A stretch of DNA of 13,079 nt from JBHIBA01 sp046758845 (GTDB taxonomy: Bacteria > UBA8248 > JACPRG01 > G963555815). The stretch lies in NCBI GenBank assembly GCA_046758845.1, contig JBHIBA010000112.1:1-13079 (forward strand). Direction: 5' to 3'. Of this stretch, positions 1 to 7,788 are shown one piece after another. The notes under the pieces are model-generated. The model was not told where the DNA came from, ran no database searches, and worked only from the letters and a program-made list of their open reading frames with translations. How positions within the stretch are numbered: the first letter of the stretch is position 1; each line of letters starts with the position of its first letter. Made by a program: the position numbers and the translations under genes.

Positions 1-32
1 CCGCAGTTCGGCCGGCACGCCAGTGCCCAAAA

Positions 33-79
33 AGGCCCCCCTGGGAAACTGGCTGGTTTTCAATAGGCCCCCCTGGGAA
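33..79. repeat. 15-bp direct repeat pair downstream of the lone coxL
   Basis: AGGCCCCCCTGGGAA occurs at 33-47 and again at 65-79, 32 bp apart, separated by AT-richer sequence containing CTGGCTGGTTTTC. No gene is supported in positions 1-116. Repeated short blocks spaced by about three helical turns resemble the multiple terminal repeats of IS21-type elements, so this may be the end of a mobile element lying to the left. No transposase sequence is visible, so that reading is only a guess. The repeat itself is seen directly. Confidence 0.5.
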
Positions 80-116
80 TCCGAGCTATCATCTCCATCT
101 TCCAAAAGGCAAAGGG

Positions 117-2498
117 TTACTTTGCGGCGTCCTCGGCTCGGCGGATCAGTTCTCGAAGACGGTTCGGGCTCAGAGGCATTTCGGAGATCCGGGCGCCCAA
201 AGGGCGCAGGGCGTCCTCGATGGCCTGGGCGAAGAGGGCGGGGCCTGGGATCGTCCCCGCCTCTCCCGCTCCCTTTACTCCAAGGGGATTCAGCGGACTC
301 GGACTTTCGATGTGGTCGGACTCGATGTCCGGCACCTCCATGGCCGTGGGCAAAAGGTAATCCATATAGTTGGTCGTGGTAAGGGTGCCGTACTCGTCGT
401 AGACCAGTTTCTCGTAAAAGGCGCCCCCGATTCCCTGGGCGACGCCCCCTTGGACCTGGCCGTGCACTACGGTCGGGTTGATCATGCGCCCGCAGTCGTG
501 AACGACAACGTATTTCTTGATCTCAAGCATCCCCGTCTCGGCGTCCACCTCGACGATCACCCCGTGGACTCCGTTGGCGAAGGATGCATGGGGCGGCTTG
601 TAGAACCGGGTCGCTTCGAGTCCGGGTTCAAAATCCGGCTTCTGCGCGCCGCGCAAGGGGTTGGCCAGGCGCGTCATCTCGGCCAGGGTGAGGGACCTTG
701 ACGGGGTTCCCTCGACGAAAACGTTCCCGCTTTCTAAGATGAGGCTCTCAGGGGGGGCTTCCAGGGCCTCGGAGGCCAACTTGAGGACCTTTTCGCGGAC
801 CGCCTGAGCGGCCAGGAAGACGGAGCTTCCCGCCACGACCGCCGTCCGACTGGCAAAGGTTCCGATCCCCCAGCCGAACCACCGGGTGTCTCCGGGCACG
901 ACGGCGACCTCTTCTACGTCCACGCCGAGCTGGTCGGCGGCGATCTGGGCGAAGGTGGTCTCTTGGCTCTGGCCTTGAGAACCGATCCCGGTGGCTACAA
1001 AAACTTTCCCGTTGGGCTCTACGAGGACCTTCGCGCCTTCATAAGGTCCTACGCCCGTCCCCTCAACGTAGCAGGCAATCCCGATGCCCGTGTACTTGCC
1101 GTTTTTTGGTCGGGGTCCTGCCTCGTCTCCGTTTGTCTTGGCGGGGCCTGCGTCGCCCCGCTCCGACCGGCGCTTGCGGAACCCCTCGTAGTCCATCATC
1201 TTCATGGCGCGGCGCAGGCAGGCGGGGTAGTCCCCGCTGTCGTAAATCACGGGGGCGTTGTCCTGATAGATCATCCCGACGTCGTAGGGGAACTCTTCCG
1301 GCTGGATGAAGTTCCTGAAGCGGATCTCCATCGGGTCCATGCCGAGCCCCTCGGCGGCATGGTCCAGCAGCCGCTCCATGACGAAGACCGCATGGGGCCG
1401 GCCGGCGCCGCGGTAAGGGCTGGTCGTCGTCTTGTTGGTGTAGACGGCCCTGAACCTGACCTGGTAGTTGCATAGCTTGTATGGGCCGGGCAGGGTGGTG
1501 GAGGTCACGATGGCGACGATGAGGCCGTAGGGCACGTACGCGCCGCAATCGTGAAGGAAGGTCGTCCGGACGCCGAGGATAGTCCCGTCGTTTTTCAGCG
1601 CGATTTCCGCATCGTGGATCTGCTCGCGCTCCTGGTTGGAGGCCAAGAAGTGCTCACGCCTGTCCTCGATCCACTTCACGGGTATGCCGAGTCGCATGGC
1701 GGCCAGTGGGACCAGGATCTCCTCGGGATAGAAGATCATGATCTTCGGGCCGAATCCTCCGCCTACGTCCGGCGCGATGACCTGAACGTCGTGTTCCGGC
1801 AGGCCGAGGAGCCCCGCCAGGCCCGCCCGAAGGGGGACGGGCGCCTGCGTAGATACCCAAAGCGTAAGATTCCGCGTCCGGGGCTCGTAGTGCGCGAGGA
1901 CGCCACGGGTCTCCATGGATTGGCCGCTTCCCCGGTCGATGCGGAACCGCTCCTTGTGAATCAGGTCGGCCTCGGCGAAAGCCTTTTCCACATCGCCGAC
2001 GGTTTGAAGGAAGTCCGCCGCCATGTTGGAAGGGGTGTCGTCGTGGACTTTGGGGCTTTCCTCTCCCAACGCCGATTCCAGATCGACCACCGCCGCAAGG
2101 GGCTCATACTCGACGTCAATCGCCTCCAGGGCGTCTTCGGCCAGGTAGCGGTCCCGCGCGACGACGAAGGCGACCGGCTCCCCGCCGTAGCGCACTTTGT
2201 CACGGGCCAGGGCCACCTGGGTCCTGGGATGCTCCAGGGAGGGGTGGGGTATTAAAAGGGGGAGGGGTTTCGCCAGCTCCCCGAGGTCATCGGCCGTCCA
2301 GGCCAGCTCGACCCCCTGTATCTGCAAGGCGCGGGAGGCGTCGATGCGTCGAATTCGCGCGTGAGCGTGAGGGCTTCGCAAAACGGCGCCGTGGAGCGTT
2401 CCGGGCAGCTGGACGTCATCCACGTAAGTCCCACGACCGGTCAGGAGCCTGATGTCTTCCGTTCTGAGGATCGGCGCCCCAAAATACCGCGTGACCAT
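117..2498 (-). CDS. CoxL-like (form II) xanthine dehydrogenase-family molybdopterin-binding subunit, stand-alone
   Basis: This 793-residue protein is the large, molybdenum-cofactor-binding catalytic subunit of a CO dehydrogenase/xanthine dehydrogenase-family hydroxylase, full length for the family. The N-terminal a/b-hammerhead domain starts at about residue 15. GGGFGPK at 246-252 and GQSQET at 509-514 are cofactor-binding motifs, and GVKGAGEAG at 740-748 carries the presumed catalytic Glu745. The active-site loop reads PYRGAGRP (361-368), the form II signature, not the AYxCSFR loop of true CO dehydrogenases, so CO is probably not the substrate; an aldehyde, purine or other heterocycle is possible. 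The ATG at 2498 is chosen because GGGGTGAAG precedes it by a few bases and family homology starts there, although the frame stays open to 2759. No FAD or Fe-S subunit gene accompanies it; partners may come from the divergent coxMS genes. It is a clear paralog of the large subunit at 4391-6757. Confidence 0.93.
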   Translation of the reverse strand: MVTRYFGAPILRTEDIRLLTGRGTYVDDVQLPGTLHGAVLRSPHAHARIRRIDASRALQIQGVELAWTADDLGELAKPLPLLIPHPSLEHPRTQVALARDKVRYGGEPVAFVVARDRYLAEDALEAIDVEYEPLAAVVDLESALGEESPKVHDDTPSNMAADFLQTVGDVEKAFAEADLIHKERFRIDRGSGQSMETRGVLAHYEPRTRNLTLWVSTQAPVPLRAGLAGLLGLPEHDVQVIAPDVGGGFGPKIMIFYPEEILVPLAAMRLGIPVKWIEDRREHFLASNQEREQIHDAEIALKNDGTILGVRTTFLHDCGAYVPYGLIVAIVTSTTLPGPYKLCNYQVRFRAVYTNKTTTSPYRGAGRPHAVFVMERLLDHAAEGLGMDPMEIRFRNFIQPEEFPYDVGMIYQDNAPVIYDSGDYPACLRRAMKMMDYEGFRKRRSERGDAGPAKTNGDEAGPRPKNGKYTGIGIACYVEGTGVGPYEGAKVLVEPNGKVFVATGIGSQGQSQETTFAQIAADQLGVDVEEVAVVPGDTRWFGWGIGTFASRTAVVAGSSVFLAAQAVREKVLKLASEALEAPPESLILESGNVFVEGTPSRSLTLAEMTRLANPLRGAQKPDFEPGLEATRFYKPPHASFANGVHGVIVEVDAETGMLEIKKYVVVHDCGRMINPTVVHGQVQGGVAQGIGGAFYEKLVYDEYGTLTTTNYMDYLLPTAMEVPDIESDHIESPSPLNPLGVKGAGEAGTIPGPALFAQAIEDALRPLGARISEMPLSPNRLRELIRRAEDAAK

Positions 2499-2750
2499 TT
2501 CTTCACCCCGCAGATGGATACCCACGCCGATCGGACGACCTGAGAAGCGACAGCACAGCGCCACGATCTTCTGCAACAAGTCAAACCTATTTACTCGATT
2601 TTCTTTCCGTCCACAACTGGTGGCGAACCCATGGCAGAGGGGATGCGCGAGTTGAGCGGCCGGGTTGCCGGGCGAGGAGCTCTCCTTGCCTTGCGACTCT
2701 CCGGCAAAGCCATCGGCCGCCAGCCCTTCCACGCAAGGGATCGGCGCCCG

Positions 2751-2778
2751 TTGATTCACGATTTACTTCATGTAAAAT
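2751..2778 (+). promoter_or_regulatory. candidate sigma70 promoter for coxMSL, overlapping a dyad
   Basis: TTGATT (2751-2756) and TAAAAT (2773-2778) are separated by 16 bp. The -10 box differs from consensus at one position and the -35 at two. The dyad TTTAC/GTAAA (2762-2766, 2772-2776) overlaps the -10 box and could be an operator. It would give a leader of about 235 nt before coxM. The assignment rests on eye matching only. Confidence 0.35.
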
Positions 2779-2843
2779 GAGACTTGGTTGTATCAAGGCT
2801 TCTCTGTGTTGTCACTTGCCATTCCTGCGTGGGGAGTCGTTCG

Positions 2844-2868
2844 CCCATGCGGCTTCACAGCCGCTGGG
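2844..2868 (+). promoter_or_regulatory. GC-rich hairpin in the coxMSL leader
   Basis: CCCA (2844-2847) and GCGGCT (2849-2854) pair with AGCCGC (2859-2864) and TGGG (2865-2868). This is a 10-bp stem with one bulged T and a TCAC loop. A second hairpin, TCCTT-TTCG-AAGGA (2940-2953), lies further down the leader with a stable UUCG tetraloop. No T-run follows either, so neither is a terminator. I could not match the leader to a known riboswitch consensus. Confidence 0.4.
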
Positions 2869-3018
2869 TCAGTTCCGGTCAGGGAAGATTCGTTCCAAGA
2901 CTGGGCATTCGGCCCCGTGGGGATTGAAGCGGACGATTGTCCTTTTCGAAGGAACGGCCCCAGTCGAAGATCTCACACATCGCCCAAAGAGGTCATACAC
3001 CCAGGAGGGAGACTCTTT

Positions 3019-3885
3019 ATGAAACCCGCCCCGTTTGCCTACGTGGCGCCGAGCACGGTAGAGGAGGTCATCGGGCTGCTGGATCGCCACGGTGATGAGG
3101 CCAAGCTTCTGGCAGGCGGCCAGAGCCTCATGCCGATGCTGGGGATGCGCCTGCACCGGCCCAGCGTCCTGATCGACCTGAATCGGGTGGGGGAGCTGCG
3201 GGGGATTCGCGAAGAAGATGGTTGGCTGAAGGTCGGCGCCATGACTCGCCACGCGGAGTTGGAACGTTCGGAGCGGCTCCGGGAAACGGTCCCGCTGCTT
3301 TCCCAGGCCGTTCCATTGATTGGTCACGCCGCCATTCGGAACCGCGGGACGATGGGCGGTAGTCTGGTCCACAACCACCCGGCCTCCGAGCTTCCGGCCG
3401 TGGCGGCAGCGACGGAGGCGCGGATTCACATCCAGGGCGCTTCTTCCAGCCGCACACTGACGCCCCAAGAGTTTTTCACTTCCTACCTGTCCACGGACCT
3501 GGATGAGAAGGAACTGCTGACGGAGGTGTCCTTTCCTGTCCTGGGGAGCGGATGGCGTTCTTCTTTTTTGGAATTTTCGCGCCGGGTGGGGGACTTTGCC
3601 CTGGTCGGTGTCGGGGTCCTTGCGCGAGTGGAAGACAGAACCTGCCGGGAGGCCCGCATCGCCCTGACCGGGGTGGGCGGCATTCCCTGGCGGGCCTCTG
3701 GGGCCGAGGCGGTATTGAAAGGAGCGGCACTCTCCACGCAGGTGATAGAGGGGGCTTCTCAGGCCGTCCGCGAGGAGGTACAACCCCTTTCCGATTTTCA
3801 TGGTTCATCGGATTATCGGCGGCACCTTTGCGGGGTCCTCACTCGCAGGGCCCTTGGGGAGGTCGCCGGGGAGGAGAGTTCATGA
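3019..3885 (+). CDS. CoxM-like FAD-binding subunit of a molybdenum hydroxylase
   Basis: This 288-residue protein is the medium flavoprotein subunit, which passes electrons between the [2Fe-2S] subunit and the external acceptor. LAGGQSLMPML (31-41) and TMGGSLVHNHPASELP (111-126) are the two FAD-pyrophosphate-binding motifs of the FAD_binding_5 domain. The C-terminal CO_deh_flav_C-type region ends with SSDYRRHL (263-270), typical of the family. The start at 3019 follows AGGAGG (3003-3008) at good spacing; the frame opens earlier, at 2788, but that extension has no family character. Its TGA overlaps the coxS ATG (ATGA at 3882-3885), implying translational coupling. It is the first gene of the M-S-L operon. 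Length and motifs are normal for the family. Confidence 0.94.
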   Translation: MKPAPFAYVAPSTVEEVIGLLDRHGDEAKLLAGGQSLMPMLGMRLHRPSVLIDLNRVGELRGIREEDGWLKVGAMTRHAELERSERLRETVPLLSQAVPLIGHAAIRNRGTMGGSLVHNHPASELPAVAAATEARIHIQGASSSRTLTPQEFFTSYLSTDLDEKELLTEVSFPVLGSGWRSSFLEFSRRVGDFALVGVGVLARVEDRTCREARIALTGVGGIPWRASGAEAVLKGAALSTQVIEGASQAVREEVQPLSDFHGSSDYRRHLCGVLTRRALGEVAGEESS

Positions 3886-4394
3886 TGACCCTGGAACCAA
3901 AGCGACGGCTTGGCGTCCGGCTGACGGTGAACGGGCGGGAAGAGGATCGCGAGACGGAAGCGCGCAAGAGCCTGGCGGACTTTTTGCGGGAGGATCTCCA
4001 TCTGACGGGCACGCACGTGGGGTGTGAGCAGGGGGTTTGCGGGGCGTGCACCGTGTTGCTGGAGGGGGAACCGGTGCGCTCGTGTCTGATCCTGGCGGCG
4101 CAGGCCGAGGGGCTGTCGGTGGAGACGGTGGAGAATCTGGCTCCGCCGGAGGGACCTCTTCATCCGATTCAGGAGGCCTTCCACAAACATCACGCCCTTC
4201 AGTGCGGATTCTGCACGCCGGGCTTTTTGATGACGCTGAAGGCCACGCTCTCCGAGGACCGGGCGTGGAGCCGTCAAGAAATTCGGGAGGTCCTTTCGGG
4301 AAACGTCTGCCGCTGCACGGGGTATCATCACATCGTCGATGCGGTGGAGGAGGCGGCGCGAGTCCTGCGTCAAGGGGCGAAGAGCCGAACATGA
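3882..4394 (+). CDS. CoxS-like [2Fe-2S] subunit of a molybdenum hydroxylase
   Basis: This 170-residue small subunit carries two [2Fe-2S] clusters between the molybdenum site and FAD. The plant-ferredoxin-like N-terminal domain has C48, C53, C56 and C68 (CEQGVCGACT and following). The C-terminal helical domain has QCGFCTPG (C108, C111) and NVCRCTGY (C143, C145). All eight ligands are present and the length is usual. The ATG at 3882 overlaps the coxM stop and a GAGGAGAG Shine-Dalgarno lies inside the end of coxM. A second ATG follows at once (3885), so the exact start could shift by one codon. Its stop overlaps the next start by ATGA (4391-4394). It may also serve the divergent large subunit at 117-2498. 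Confidence 0.95.
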   Translation: MMTLEPKRRLGVRLTVNGREEDRETEARKSLADFLREDLHLTGTHVGCEQGVCGACTVLLEGEPVRSCLILAAQAEGLSVETVENLAPPEGPLHPIQEAFHKHHALQCGFCTPGFLMTLKATLSEDRAWSRQEIREVLSGNVCRCTGYHHIVDAVEEAARVLRQGAKSRT

Positions 4395-6757
4395 GTTCGG
4401 ACTTGCTCCTGAATCCCAGGTTTTTCGGAGCGAGAGTCCTTCGAGTCGAGGACAAGCGGTTATTGACCGGTCACGGGCGCTACGTGGACGACCTGCCCGC
4501 GCTCGGGGCTCTTCACGCGGCCTTTCTTCGTTCGCCGTACGCTCACGCCCGGATTGAAGCCATCGACGTGTCGGGCGCCTTGAAGGCGGGGGCGGTCGCC
4601 GCATTCGCCGCCGAAGACCTGGGTCCGGCCTGGAAAGAGTTTCCCATCCCCGTTCCGCATCCCGCGCTCAGGCCCCATAACACCGTCCCACTCGCCAAGG
4701 AAAAAACCCGGTACGTGGGCGAACCGGTCGCCGTTGTCCTGGCCGAACACCGGGGGCAGGCGGAGGACGCGCTAGAAGAAATCCGGGTCTCCTATGAAAT
4801 TCTGGAAGCGACGTCCCACCCGGTCGATGCCTTGCAGAAGGACGCCCCCCTGGTCCACGAAGACCTGGGCGACAATGTGGCCGCACATCTCGAAGTGCAA
4901 ATCGGCGATGCAGAGAAGGCGATGGCGCGGGCGCCCCGTCGGGAGACCCTGCGCCTGAAGATGCAGCGGGGCGGGAGCGGGGCCATGGAAACCCGGGGTC
5001 TCTTGGCTTCCTACGATCCCAAGTTCGATCGCCTCACGCTTTACGCTTCCACGCAAACGCCCCACCTGATGCGCAAGGATTTGGCCTATGTCCTGGACCG
5101 GCCCGAGAGCACCATTGACGTCATCGCCCCGGACGTGGGCGGCGGCTTTGGTCCCAAGGTGTATTCTTACCCCGAGGACGTGGTGATTTCTTGGTCGGCC
5201 ATCCAACTGGGCAGACCCGTCAAGTGGATCGAAGACCGCCTGGAGCACATCCAGTCATCCGTCCAGGAACGGGAGCAGTTCCACGAAGTAGAGGTCGGGT
5301 TCGATGAGGAAGGCCGCATCCTGGCGCTGAAGGACCGGGGCGTTTGCGACATCGGGGCTTATCTTCCTTGGAGCATCGTCGTCCCGCTTCTTTCCGTCAC
5401 GTGCATCCCCGGACCTTACAAGGTCCGGCACTTCAAGGGGGCGCTCGACGTGGTCTACACCCACCGGGTTCCCGTGGCGCCGGTTCGGGGAGCCGGACGC
5501 ATACAGTCGATCTTTATTATCGAGCGGATGATCGACCGGATCGCCGATGTCCTGGACCTTGACTCCGCCGAGGTTCGCCGCCGGAACTTCGTCCAGCCCG
5601 ATGAGTTCCCCTACGAATTGGGCCTGCGTGCCCGTGACGGCAGCGTGATGACCTACGACAGCGGGGATTACCCCGGACTGATGGAGTTAGCCCTTAAGGC
5701 CGCCGGGTACGAGGATTTCCGCAAGGGGAAACGCCGCCCGGGAGAAGAGGGAGACCCGGAGGGCGGCCGATACGTCGGTATGGGGATCAGCTTCAACGTC
5801 GAGGGGACCGGGTTCGGACCCTACGAGGGGGTTATCCTCCGCGTGGAGCCGTCCGGCCGAATTCTCCTGGCCACCGGCGCTGCCTCGCAGGGTCAGGGAC
5901 ACGAGACGATGCTGGCCCAAGCGGTCGCCGACGCGCTCACCGTCAAACCGGAAGACATCACCGTCGTAACCGGGAATACGCGCGCCATCCCCTACGGAAT
6001 GGGAGCCTTCGCCAGCCGGACCGCCGTGATGGCGACGAACTCTGCGGTGCTGGCCGGGAAAACCCTGAAGAAGAAAATCCTTGAAGCGGCGGCATCCCGT
6101 CTGGAGGCTTCCGTGGAGGACCTGGACCTGGCGGATGGAAACGTCTTTGTCCGGGGAGTTCCTGACCGGTCCGTGACATTCGGGGAGCTGGCGAGGGACG
6201 CCGCCGGCGTGGCGGGGGTTATGATGGGGGGGAAGACCCCGGGTCTGGAGGCTTCTGAATATTACACCCCCAGCATGCCGGCGACCTCCTCCTCGTGTCA
6301 GGTGTGCGTGGTAGAGGTGGATGTACAGACCGGTTTTGTGAAGGTGTTGCGGCACATCCTGGCCCACGACTGCGGCCGGGTGATCAATCCCCTACTCCTG
6401 GAGGGGCAGGTTCACGGCGGCGTCGTTCACGGAATCGGGGAGGCCCTCATCGAGGAGGTGGTCTTCGATGAGAACGGCACGCCCCTTGCTTCCACTTTCC
6501 TGGACTACCTCCTTCCCCTGGCCACGGACGTTCCGGACTTTGAGCTTCTCCATCAGGAGACGCCTTCTCCCTTCAATCCATTGGGCATCAAGGGTGGGGG
6601 GGAATGTGGGACGATGGGGGCCCCCGCGGTCGTCGCCTCAGCCGTTGAGGACGCCCTCAGGCCCCTCGGCATTCAGATCTGCGAGCTTCCCCTCACGCCT
6701 TACCGCCTGTGGAGAATTCTCCAGGGAGGGAACAGCCCGGTAGAATTCCGGCTTTAG
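4391..6757 (+). CDS. CoxL-like (form II) molybdopterin-binding catalytic subunit of the M-S-L operon
   Basis: This 788-residue large subunit begins at an ATG overlapping the coxS stop. Cofactor-binding motifs are GGGFGPK (250-256) and GQGHET (501-506). GIKGGGECGT (732-741) carries the presumed catalytic Glu738. The active-site loop is VAPVRGAGR (362-370), which lacks the Cys of true CO dehydrogenases and also has Val where form II enzymes usually have Tyr, so its substrate may differ from that of the paralog at 117-2498. The order M-S-L is the one usually reported for form I CO dehydrogenase operons, so pairing it with a form II loop is slightly unusual. The protein ends at 6755-6757; the last residues (GGNSPVEFRL) may be a neo-tail, because a relic of another gene follows in the same frame. 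Substrate unknown. Confidence 0.94.
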   Translation: MSSDLLLNPRFFGARVLRVEDKRLLTGHGRYVDDLPALGALHAAFLRSPYAHARIEAIDVSGALKAGAVAAFAAEDLGPAWKEFPIPVPHPALRPHNTVPLAKEKTRYVGEPVAVVLAEHRGQAEDALEEIRVSYEILEATSHPVDALQKDAPLVHEDLGDNVAAHLEVQIGDAEKAMARAPRRETLRLKMQRGGSGAMETRGLLASYDPKFDRLTLYASTQTPHLMRKDLAYVLDRPESTIDVIAPDVGGGFGPKVYSYPEDVVISWSAIQLGRPVKWIEDRLEHIQSSVQEREQFHEVEVGFDEEGRILALKDRGVCDIGAYLPWSIVVPLLSVTCIPGPYKVRHFKGALDVVYTHRVPVAPVRGAGRIQSIFIIERMIDRIADVLDLDSAEVRRRNFVQPDEFPYELGLRARDGSVMTYDSGDYPGLMELALKAAGYEDFRKGKRRPGEEGDPEGGRYVGMGISFNVEGTGFGPYEGVILRVEPSGRILLATGAASQGQGHETMLAQAVADALTVKPEDITVVTGNTRAIPYGMGAFASRTAVMATNSAVLAGKTLKKKILEAAASRLEASVEDLDLADGNVFVRGVPDRSVTFGELARDAAGVAGVMMGGKTPGLEASEYYTPSMPATSSSCQVCVVEVDVQTGFVKVLRHILAHDCGRVINPLLLEGQVHGGVVHGIGEALIEEVVFDENGTPLASTFLDYLLPLATDVPDFELLHQETPSPFNPLGIKGGGECGTMGAPAVVASAVEDALRPLGIQICELPLTPYRLWRILQGGNSPVEFRL

Positions 6758-6763
6758 CCTCCT

Positions 6764-6847
6764 TTCCGGGACGCCAAGATCACGGAGATCTACGAAGGCA
6801 CCTCCGAGATCCAGCGGCTGGTGATCGCCAGAAGCCTTTTCCAATAA
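6764..6847 (+). pseudogene. C-terminal relic of an acyl-CoA dehydrogenase gene
   Basis: Directly after the coxL stop, in the same frame, the DNA encodes RDAKITEIYEGTSEIQRLV followed by IARSLFQ and a TAA (6845-6847). This is the diagnostic C-terminal signature of acyl-CoA dehydrogenases, including the xYEGTSEIQ segment that contacts FAD across the dimer. Only about 28 codons remain of a gene normally near 380 codons. No start or ribosome binding site is present, so it is not an expressed enzyme. It marks a deletion or recombination junction somewhere in about 6725-6766. Confidence 0.85.
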
Positions 6848-6919
6848 CCCCTGAGTCGCGGATTCGCCTTTCGGCTGGGTAATCTCAATAAGGGTTGAGG
6901 AACTTGTCTTTCGGCGGGT

Positions 6920-6947
6920 CTGCGGATTCCGGGCGGAAGGGCCGCAG
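6920..6947. terminator. hairpin just past the stop of the TPP-enzyme gene
   Basis: CTGCGG (6920-6925) pairs with CCGCAG (6942-6947), and inside it TTCC (6927-6930) pairs with GGAA (6935-6938). It lies immediately downstream of the minus-strand stop at 6949-6951. No T-run follows on either strand, so it may be an mRNA 3'-end stabiliser or a Rho-assisted terminator rather than a classic intrinsic one. Confidence 0.3.
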
Positions 6948-6948
6948 G

Positions 6949-7566
6949 CTATTGCAACTCGACGTCGTATCTCTTGCGGGGCAAGATCGGGAGGATGCGG
7001 ATGGCTTCGAGTTTCTCGATGTGCCGGATGAAGTTGTATTTGTCTTCCATCCCGTCGGTTTGGCGCTGCGGCGACATGCGGGTTCCCTTATCGACCTGCG
7101 CGACGATGAAGCTCTGCCCGCCCGGAGAGAGACCCTCGTCCAGGACCGCCTCGAAGTTCGGCAGATCGGAGACGGCATAAGCACGTTGGATTCCCGCCCC
7201 TCTCGCCATCGCAGCGATGTCCACGGCTCCGCCTGTGTGCGTGGCAAACCCGCCTGAGCTCTCATAGGAGCGATTGTCGAAGATGACGGTCAAGAGGTTG
7301 GAGGGGGTTTCATTGCCGAGCGTCGCCAGAATTCCCAGGTTCATCAGCAAACTTCCCTCGCCGTCGAGCGCCACGACGCGGCGCTGGGGAAGGCCCACGG
7401 CCACACCCAGGGCCAGCGGGGCGACACAACCCATCGCGTTCAGCGGAAGGCTCTGGTTTGCGGGATAGAGCTCAGTCCATTCGTCCACCAATCCCCCCAG
7501 TCCCAGGACGCACGGCTCGTCCTTCAGCCGAGACGCGATGATCTTCAGACACTCGTGGCGATACAC
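6949..7566 (-). CDS. TPP-binding decarboxylase subunit, sulfopyruvate decarboxylase beta-like
   Basis: This 205-residue protein matches the C-terminal thiamine-pyrophosphate-binding domain of the two-subunit sulfopyruvate/phosphonopyruvate decarboxylase group. The expected opening helix (RHECLKIIASRL) is present. The metal/TPP motif is LDGEGSL (67-73) followed after 26 residues by N98 in FDNRSYES. The usual GDG is GEG here, a conservative change at a metal ligand. Such enzymes need an alpha subunit with the pyrimidine-binding domain; none is encoded upstream, where only a promoter and a terminator lie. The start is GTG at 7566 with a weak AGAGAG upstream. A sigma70 promoter at 7636-7664 makes it a monocistronic unit. 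The exact substrate (sulfopyruvate, phosphonopyruvate or another 2-oxoacid) cannot be told from sequence. Confidence 0.82.
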   Translation of the reverse strand: MYRHECLKIIASRLKDEPCVLGLGGLVDEWTELYPANQSLPLNAMGCVAPLALGVAVGLPQRRVVALDGEGSLLMNLGILATLGNETPSNLLTVIFDNRSYESSGGFATHTGGAVDIAAMARGAGIQRAYAVSDLPNFEAVLDEGLSPGGQSFIVAQVDKGTRMSPQRQTDGMEDKYNFIRHIEKLEAIRILPILPRKRYDVELQ

Positions 7567-7635
7567 GGCACTGACTCTCTGCGTGAAGCCTCGTCGGGCA
7601 GGGACGGAATCCGGTTAAGTCATCGCGGCTCCGTG

Positions 7636-7664
7636 TTTATATCGCATGCAAGACCTGTTTTCAA
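7636..7664 (-). promoter_or_regulatory. sigma70 promoter of the TPP-enzyme gene
   Basis: On the minus strand TTGAAA (7664-7659) and TATAAA (7641-7636) are 17 bp apart. Each box differs from consensus at one position and the spacing is ideal. Transcription would start near 7629, giving a leader of about 60 nt to the GTG start. It lies just past the terminator at 7698-7736, a normal boundary between two minus-strand units. Confidence 0.65.
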
Positions 7665-7697
7665 TCTGGTGGGAACGCCAAAAGCCGTCGGGTGGAA

Positions 7698-7736
7698 AAA
7701 AGAGAAAAGCCACCCGTTGGGTGGCTTTTCTCTTTT
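7698..7736 (-). terminator. strong Rho-independent terminator, potentially bidirectional
   Basis: The 18-base arms at 7698-7715 and 7719-7736 are perfectly complementary around a 3-nt loop. The stem core is GCCACCC/GGGTGGC with A/T-rich outer parts. Read on the minus strand it ends in a run of T, placing it 52 bp past the stop of the secreted-protein gene at 7789. The plus-strand side also ends in TTTT, so it could act both ways. Confidence 0.93.
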
Positions 7737-7788
7737 ACAGGTTTGTCCGGGCGACGTTCGGTTTCGTCCGGACGGCGTCGGGGGTGAA

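Larger units (their letters stand above)
2499..3018. other. 520-bp divergent intergenic region between coxL and coxMSL
   Basis: No convincing gene is present. Both flanking frames stay open into it (to 2759 on the minus strand, from 2788 on the plus strand), but the translations show no family similarity and each true start has a better Shine-Dalgarno sequence. The region contains a candidate promoter for the plus-strand operon (2751-2778), a small dyad TTTAC-TTCAT-GTAAA at 2762-2776, and two hairpins in the presumed coxM leader. I saw no convincing promoter for the minus-strand coxL. Confidence 0.6.

Noticed and set aside
1551..2255. Long plus-strand ORF of 234 codons inside the lone coxL, and similar antisense frames elsewhere
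   Set aside because: These are shadows of GC-rich codon usage opposite well-identified genes, without family motifs or ribosome sites.
2499..2759. 87-residue N-terminal extension of the lone coxL
   Set aside because: It has no family similarity, and the internal ATG at 2498 has a strong Shine-Dalgarno and starts at the normal N-terminus.
2788..3018. 77-residue extension of coxM
   Set aside because: AGGAGG precedes ATG 3019 and the FAD-domain homology starts there; the extension is leader sequence with hairpins.
2779..3018. Molybdenum-cofactor riboswitch ahead of coxMSL
   Set aside because: Hairpins are present, but I could not match the conserved positions of the Moco RNA motif, so no riboswitch is claimed.
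117..6757. True aerobic CO dehydrogenase (form I)
   Set aside because: Both large subunits have RGAGR loops, not the Cys-containing AYxCSFR loop that carries the copper-binding cysteine.
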